Assembly (NCBI GenBank): GCA_910580075.1
Contig: CAJTVR010000134.1
Span: 1-9,699, forward strand
DNA: 9,699 bases
DNA from: an uncultured Eubacterium sp.
GTDB lineage: Bacteria > Bacillota > Clostridia > Lachnospirales > Lachnospiraceae
Direction: 5' to 3'
The notes under the pieces are model-generated. The model was not told the origin of the DNA. It searched no databases and saw nothing but the letters and a program-made list of their open reading frames with translations. Positions 7,463 through 9,699 of the stretch are shown one piece after another (position 1 is the first letter of the stretch; every line of letters begins with the position of its first letter). The translations under genes were made by a program, and so were the position numbers.

Positions 7463-7533
7463 TTTTCCGTTTTCGTTTCATGAATTTCCGGTATTGGAGA
7501 CGAAAAAGATCCGGCCTGGCCTGTCAGCTGAAA

Positions 7534-8325
7534 TCAGTTTTTGACAAATTCCTTAAACGGCACCGTACCATAGTAATCTATGCCCCCCTGTACTCCTTTC
7601 TCTCTCACATATGTAACAAAATATACTCCGTGAAATCTGATATACAGTTTCGGATATTGAAAACTTTTAATCCCGCCAGATGTCTTTTTAGCCGTTTCCG
7701 TTACACGAAACGTTTTCGTCTTCCCTGCAGGTATCGTCACCTTTTTTGCTGTCCAGCGGACCGGAGGAACTGCCTCTTTGGACAGCTCCTTTTCGTTTTC
7801 GTACCGGATCTGCGCACTTCCAGTGTCTGCCCCTTCGATTACAATATCCGTATCTGAATTATTTTTATACGTTAATGTCAGCTCTGCCTTTCCGCCGGAT
7901 ATTTTTACAGATTTTTTTACTGCTTCCAGTTTTAAAGCCGGAAGCACCTCTGCCTCCAGTTTCCCCTGTTCACTGCCCCGTTTATAAGAAAGCACCGTCT
8001 TTCCTTCTTTTACTCCCTTTACAAACCATCCCGCACCCTTGTGCTGCTTTTCGATAGAAACTGTTTTTTTATCTGCTGACGTAATGCTTCCTTTCTCACG
8101 CTTTTCATCTGAATTATAAACAGACACACTGCAGTGTTCCGGCACTTTGACATTATCTATTTTTTGCGGTTCTCTGTTCATGAACTGGTCTATTGCACTG
8201 CTGCCCGTATAAAAACTGACACTGCCTTTTGCACAGACCTCCGTCCCGGACAGCATAGCCTGCCCGGCTGCTAATATGGCAAATGCGGCGGTTAACATAA
8301 CTGGTAATAACTTCTTTTTAAACAT
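7534..8325 (-). CDS. Secreted protein with Ig-like (Big_2-like) segment, function unknown
   Basis: I cannot name this 263-residue protein. It begins with a classical signal peptide: KKK at 3-5, a hydrophobic core from about 6 to 25, and a likely cleavage after VCA (30-32), so it is exported. There is no lipobox or LPXTG anchor. Residues about 45-125 (DKKTVSIEKQ, GWFVKGVKEGKTVLSYKRG) resemble bacterial Ig-like folds of the Big_2 kind. A second beta-rich segment (about 130-210) contains AELTLTYKNNSDTDIVI and ends in VTIPAGKTKTFRVTE, like domains found in surface proteins. The tail is rich in aromatic residues (YPKLYIRFHGVYFVTYV). The start has AGGAGG 8 bases upstream. It is divergent from the response regulator gene across 538 bp, so that regulator may control it; this is inference. 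Confidence 0.85.
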   Translation of the reverse strand: MFKKKLLPVMLTAAFAILAAGQAMLSGTEVCAKGSVSFYTGSSAIDQFMNREPQKIDNVKVPEHCSVSVYNSDEKREKGSITSADKKTVSIEKQHKGAGWFVKGVKEGKTVLSYKRGSEQGKLEAEVLPALKLEAVKKSVKISGGKAELTLTYKNNSDTDIVIEGADTGSAQIRYENEKELSKEAVPPVRWTAKKVTIPAGKTKTFRVTETAKKTSGGIKSFQYPKLYIRFHGVYFVTYVREKGVQGGIDYYGTVPFKEFVKN

Positions 8326-8344
8326 AAATAAATCCTCCTTTAAT

Positions 8345-8387
8345 AGTCTGACTGATTCAGGGCTGGATCTGAATCATTTTACAGACT
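8345..8387 (-). promoter_or_regulatory. Hairpin just upstream of the secreted-protein Shine-Dalgarno site
   Basis: A perfect 8-bp inverted repeat, TGATTCAG (8353-8360) and CTGAATCA (8369-8376), is nested within AGTCTG (8345-8350) and CAGACT (8382-8387). It ends only a few bases before the AAAGGAGG ribosome site (8333-8340) on the minus strand. It could be a leader RNA structure or an operator. A -10-like TATGAT (8390-8395, minus) lies next to it without a good -35. Confidence 0.4.
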
Positions 8388-8452
8388 GTATCATAGCGGA
8401 AAATTCTTGCAGGATTCTTTCTCAAAAATGACAGTTTTGACATTTTTAAAGA

Positions 8453-8481
8453 TTGCATACCTATCTGCAGAATTTTATGAT
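8453..8481 (+). promoter_or_regulatory. Probable promoter reading toward the response regulator
   Basis: TTGCAT (8453-8458) and TATGAT (8476-8481) are separated by 17 bp on the plus strand, and the -10 lies in the small palindrome TTTTAT-G-ATAAAA (8473-8485). A second -35-like TTGACA lies at 8437-8442. Transcription would start near 8488 and give an unusually long leader of about 375 bases before the response regulator. Confidence 0.55.
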
Positions 8482-8535
8482 AAAATCATATCCAGAGAGC
8501 ATGCCATGCCAGCCATGAGGCTTGATGATCCAGAC

Positions 8536-8619
8536 GCTGGATGGAGAACCTGTTCCTTCTGATGTTCTGCCAGCATTTCTCCGGAGTCTCATTCAGAAGG
8601 AACAGGTTCTCCGTCCAGC
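8536..8619. repeat. 27-bp near-perfect inverted repeat hairpin
   Basis: Positions 8536-8562 pair with 8593-8619 over 27 bp, broken only by one G-U pair (8542 with 8613). The core includes GGAGAACCTGTTCCTTCTGA (8543-8562). Three more base pairs (8530-8532 with 8620-8622) follow after a 3-base bulge. The 30-base loop contains the palindrome CTCCGGAG (8579-8586). No U-tract follows on either strand, so it is not a standard terminator. Confidence 0.9.
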
Positions 8620-8673
8620 TGGTTACGGCAGAATAAATGTCTGGACGACGGACTGCTACGGACTGCCGCTCAC

Positions 8674-8836
8674 GGCTCATTACTGTCAGGCTGATGTACA
8701 TGACACAGTATCAGCAGCCAGATCAATTCATTCTGCTGCCTGGCGGCGATATGTCTGACTGTCACATATGGCTCATTACTGTAAGTACATTTATTCAGTC
8801 ACTGCCAGCCAGTTTCTCCGCCTGGCGTCCAGATAT
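8674..8836 (+). repeat. Imperfect tandem duplication, two units of roughly 70-95 bases
   Basis: The same blocks occur twice in the same order: GGCTCATTACTGT (8674-8686 and 8770-8782), GTACAT (8696-8701 and 8785-8790), AGCCAG (8716-8721 and 8807-8812) and GCCTGGCG (8738-8745 and 8820-8827). The spacing between blocks differs by small gaps, as expected for an old duplication. A partial third copy may lie at 8567-8588 (CTGCCAGC, then TTTCTCCG). Confidence 0.55.
8811..8830 (+). repeat. Left copy of an inverted repeat flanking the response regulator
   Basis: TCTCCGCCTGGCGTCC (8815-8830) recurs exactly, in inverted orientation, at 9637-9652. Allowing one mismatch the match extends to 20 bases (8811-8830 against 9637-9656). 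The core CGCC-T-GGCG is itself palindromic. Confidence 0.7.
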
Positions 8837-8863
8837 TAATAACAAAAAGGAGGCGCTTAGCAT

Positions 8864-9586
8864 ATGATAAAAGAAGCCATTTCCGCCAGGGAAACCAGAC
8901 AGTCGATTCTGATTTTAGAAGATGATGAAGACCTTGCAGAAGGAATCAGCCTGTCTTTGCAAAGCAGCGAATATACATTTCATCTTTGTTATACCATTGC
9001 CCAGGCACAAGATCTGCTTTCGCAGCTGCGGTTTGATCTTCTTATGATAGACATTAACCTGCCAGATGGAAACGGACTCACGTTATGCCAAAACATACGA
9101 AAGACAAGCCGGGTTCCGATTATGCTGCTGACTGCAAAAGATATGGAACTAGATATTGTAAAGGGCCTAGAAAGCGGTGCGGACGATTATATCACCAAAC
9201 CGTTCAGCCCGATGGTGCTGCGGGCGAGGGTACGTGCGCTGCTGCGCAGAATTTCAAAGGATGAAAAAGCAGAATACAAAGACCCCGTTTTCCAGTTCTA
9301 TTTTGATACTATGAAGTTTTATAAAAACGGAACGGATATCGAACTGAGCAAGACGGAACAGCGAATTTTATATATCCTTGTAATGAACGCCGGACAGGTA
9401 ATCACCAGACAGCGGATGCTGGAGTGGGTCTGGCCGGAAGGAACAGAATATGTAGAAGACAACGCTTTGTCCGTAGGCATACGCAGGCTGAGGGACAAGC
9501 TTGAAGATACATCTAAAAAACCTGTTTACATACAGACTGTTTATGGCAAAGGGTATCTGTGGGGAAAACCTGGAGTTCCTTTTTAA
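8864..9586 (+). CDS. OmpR/PhoB-family two-component response regulator
   Basis: This 240-residue cytosolic transcription regulator has a receiver domain (about 14-128) with acidic pocket Asp20/Asp21, phosphoacceptor Asp63 (LLMIDINLPDGNG), Thr90 and Lys112 (ITKPF). A winged-helix DNA-binding domain follows (about 140-236: LSKTEQRILYIL, ALSVGIRRLRDKLE, YIQTVYGKGYLW). AAGGAGG sits 10 bases before the ATG, so the 12 extra residues before the first receiver strand appear real. No histidine kinase starts in the 113 bases after the stop, so the partner is beyond the window or elsewhere. The gene is divergent from the secreted-protein gene and lies between inverted copies of a 20-base repeat. Its stimulus cannot be told from sequence. 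Confidence 0.95.
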   Translation: MIKEAISARETRQSILILEDDEDLAEGISLSLQSSEYTFHLCYTIAQAQDLLSQLRFDLLMIDINLPDGNGLTLCQNIRKTSRVPIMLLTAKDMELDIVKGLESGADDYITKPFSPMVLRARVRALLRRISKDEKAEYKDPVFQFYFDTMKFYKNGTDIELSKTEQRILYILVMNAGQVITRQRMLEWVWPEGTEYVEDNALSVGIRRLRDKLEDTSKKPVYIQTVYGKGYLWGKPGVPF

Positions 9587-9636
9587 CTGAAGAGCCGATT
9601 ACCTGGCTAGAATGTGCCGAAAAACATAGATTACCC

Positions 9637-9656
9637 GGACGCCAGGCGGAGACACT
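9637..9656 (-). repeat. Right copy of the inverted repeat flanking the response regulator
   Basis: GGACGCCAGGCGGAGA (9637-9652) is the exact reverse complement of 8815-8830. It starts 50 bases after the regulator's stop codon. Its right end overlaps an imperfect hairpin (9647-9655 with 9670-9678) that has a T-rich loop. Confidence 0.7.
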
Positions 9657-9699
9657 TTTTCCTTTTTCTGTGACTCCGTAGAACTGTTAGAAATTCTTA

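Larger units (their letters stand above)
7048..7533. other. Gene-poor region between dnaE and the secreted-protein gene
   Basis: I see no convincing gene here. The longest frame (7089-7358, minus) would start with GTG without a Shine-Dalgarno site and would run its first 30 codons through a large inverted repeat. Present are a 93-bp imperfect hairpin (7264-7356) and a second inverted repeat (7425-7462). Neither is a clear terminator for the secreted-protein gene that ends at 7534. The region may be the remnant of a lost gene or small mobile element; this is inference. Confidence 0.5.
8488..8863 (+). other. Long structured leader or repeat region before the response regulator
   Basis: These 376 bases carry no gene I can support. 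Short frames exist (8525-8758 and 8637-8867) but both pass through or beside repeated sequence, and neither has a good ribosome site. The stretch contains a 27-bp hairpin (8536-8619), an imperfect tandem duplication (8674-8836), and a sequence repeated in inverse orientation after the response regulator (8811-8830). It could be a regulatory 5' leader, a small RNA locus, or a cluster of intergenic repeats. Confidence 0.5.

Noticed and set aside
8486..8701. Minus-strand frame across the same repeats
   Set aside because: It is explained by the inverted repeat, lacks a ribosome site, and resembles no family I know.
8525..8758. Plus-strand frame of 77 codons starting inside the hairpin region
   Set aside because: Much of it is the two arms of the 27-bp hairpin, and the only upstream GAGG is 4 bases from the ATG. 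The composition does not look like a natural protein.
9647..9678. Hairpin with T-rich loop after the response regulator
   Set aside because: The 9-base arms have a mismatch and no U-tract follows the stem, so I do not call it a terminator.
9599..9699. Minus-strand frame open from the right edge to a stop at 9599-9601
   Set aside because: About 32 codons without a stop is easily chance, and it runs through the inverted repeat. It could be the end of a convergent gene, but the window does not show enough.

Overview
The window looks like a low-to-mid GC Firmicutes chromosome, most likely Clostridia and probably Lachnospiraceae-like. The signs are AGGAGG-type Shine-Dalgarno sites, a dnaE-pfkA neighbourhood, a PfkA active-site variant (TIDLD) that I recall from that family, and a RelQ-type small alarmone synthetase. 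The family-level placement is inference. Most genes lie on the minus strand; the tRNA fragment at the left edge and the response regulator at the right are on the plus strand.

Left part (1-1137): the 3' end of a tRNA with a strong intrinsic terminator, then a convergent minus-strand gene for a small (p)ppGpp synthetase (relQ/yjbM type). This gene has its own terminator, its own extended -10 promoter, and a palindrome over the -35 region.

Central part (1138-7047): a minus-strand cluster read as dnaE (DNA polymerase III alpha), pfkA (ATP-dependent 6-phosphofructokinase), a SpoU/TrmH-family RNA methyltransferase, and an 86-codon acidic protein of unknown function that starts with TTG. A promoter ahead of dnaE carries a perfect inverted repeat that fills its 17-bp spacer. 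A hairpin after pfkA and an all-AT hairpin after the last gene may end or trim the transcripts. The cluster joins replication, glycolysis and RNA modification; the stringent-response gene next to it has a separate promoter.

Right part (7048-9699): about 490 bp without a convincing gene but with a 93-bp imperfect hairpin. Next is a minus-strand gene for a secreted protein with an Ig-like (Big_2-like) segment, divergent from a plus-strand OmpR/PhoB-family response regulator. The 538-bp divergent intergenic region is the most unusual part of the window. It holds a good plus-strand promoter, a 27-bp near-perfect hairpin, an imperfect tandem duplication, and one half of a 20-bp inverted repeat whose partner lies just after the response regulator. 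No histidine kinase starts within the 113 bases after the regulator.

I see no CRISPR array, intact insertion sequence, phage gene or defence system. The unexplained structure is at the DNA/RNA level in the noncoding regions around the secreted protein and the response regulator.
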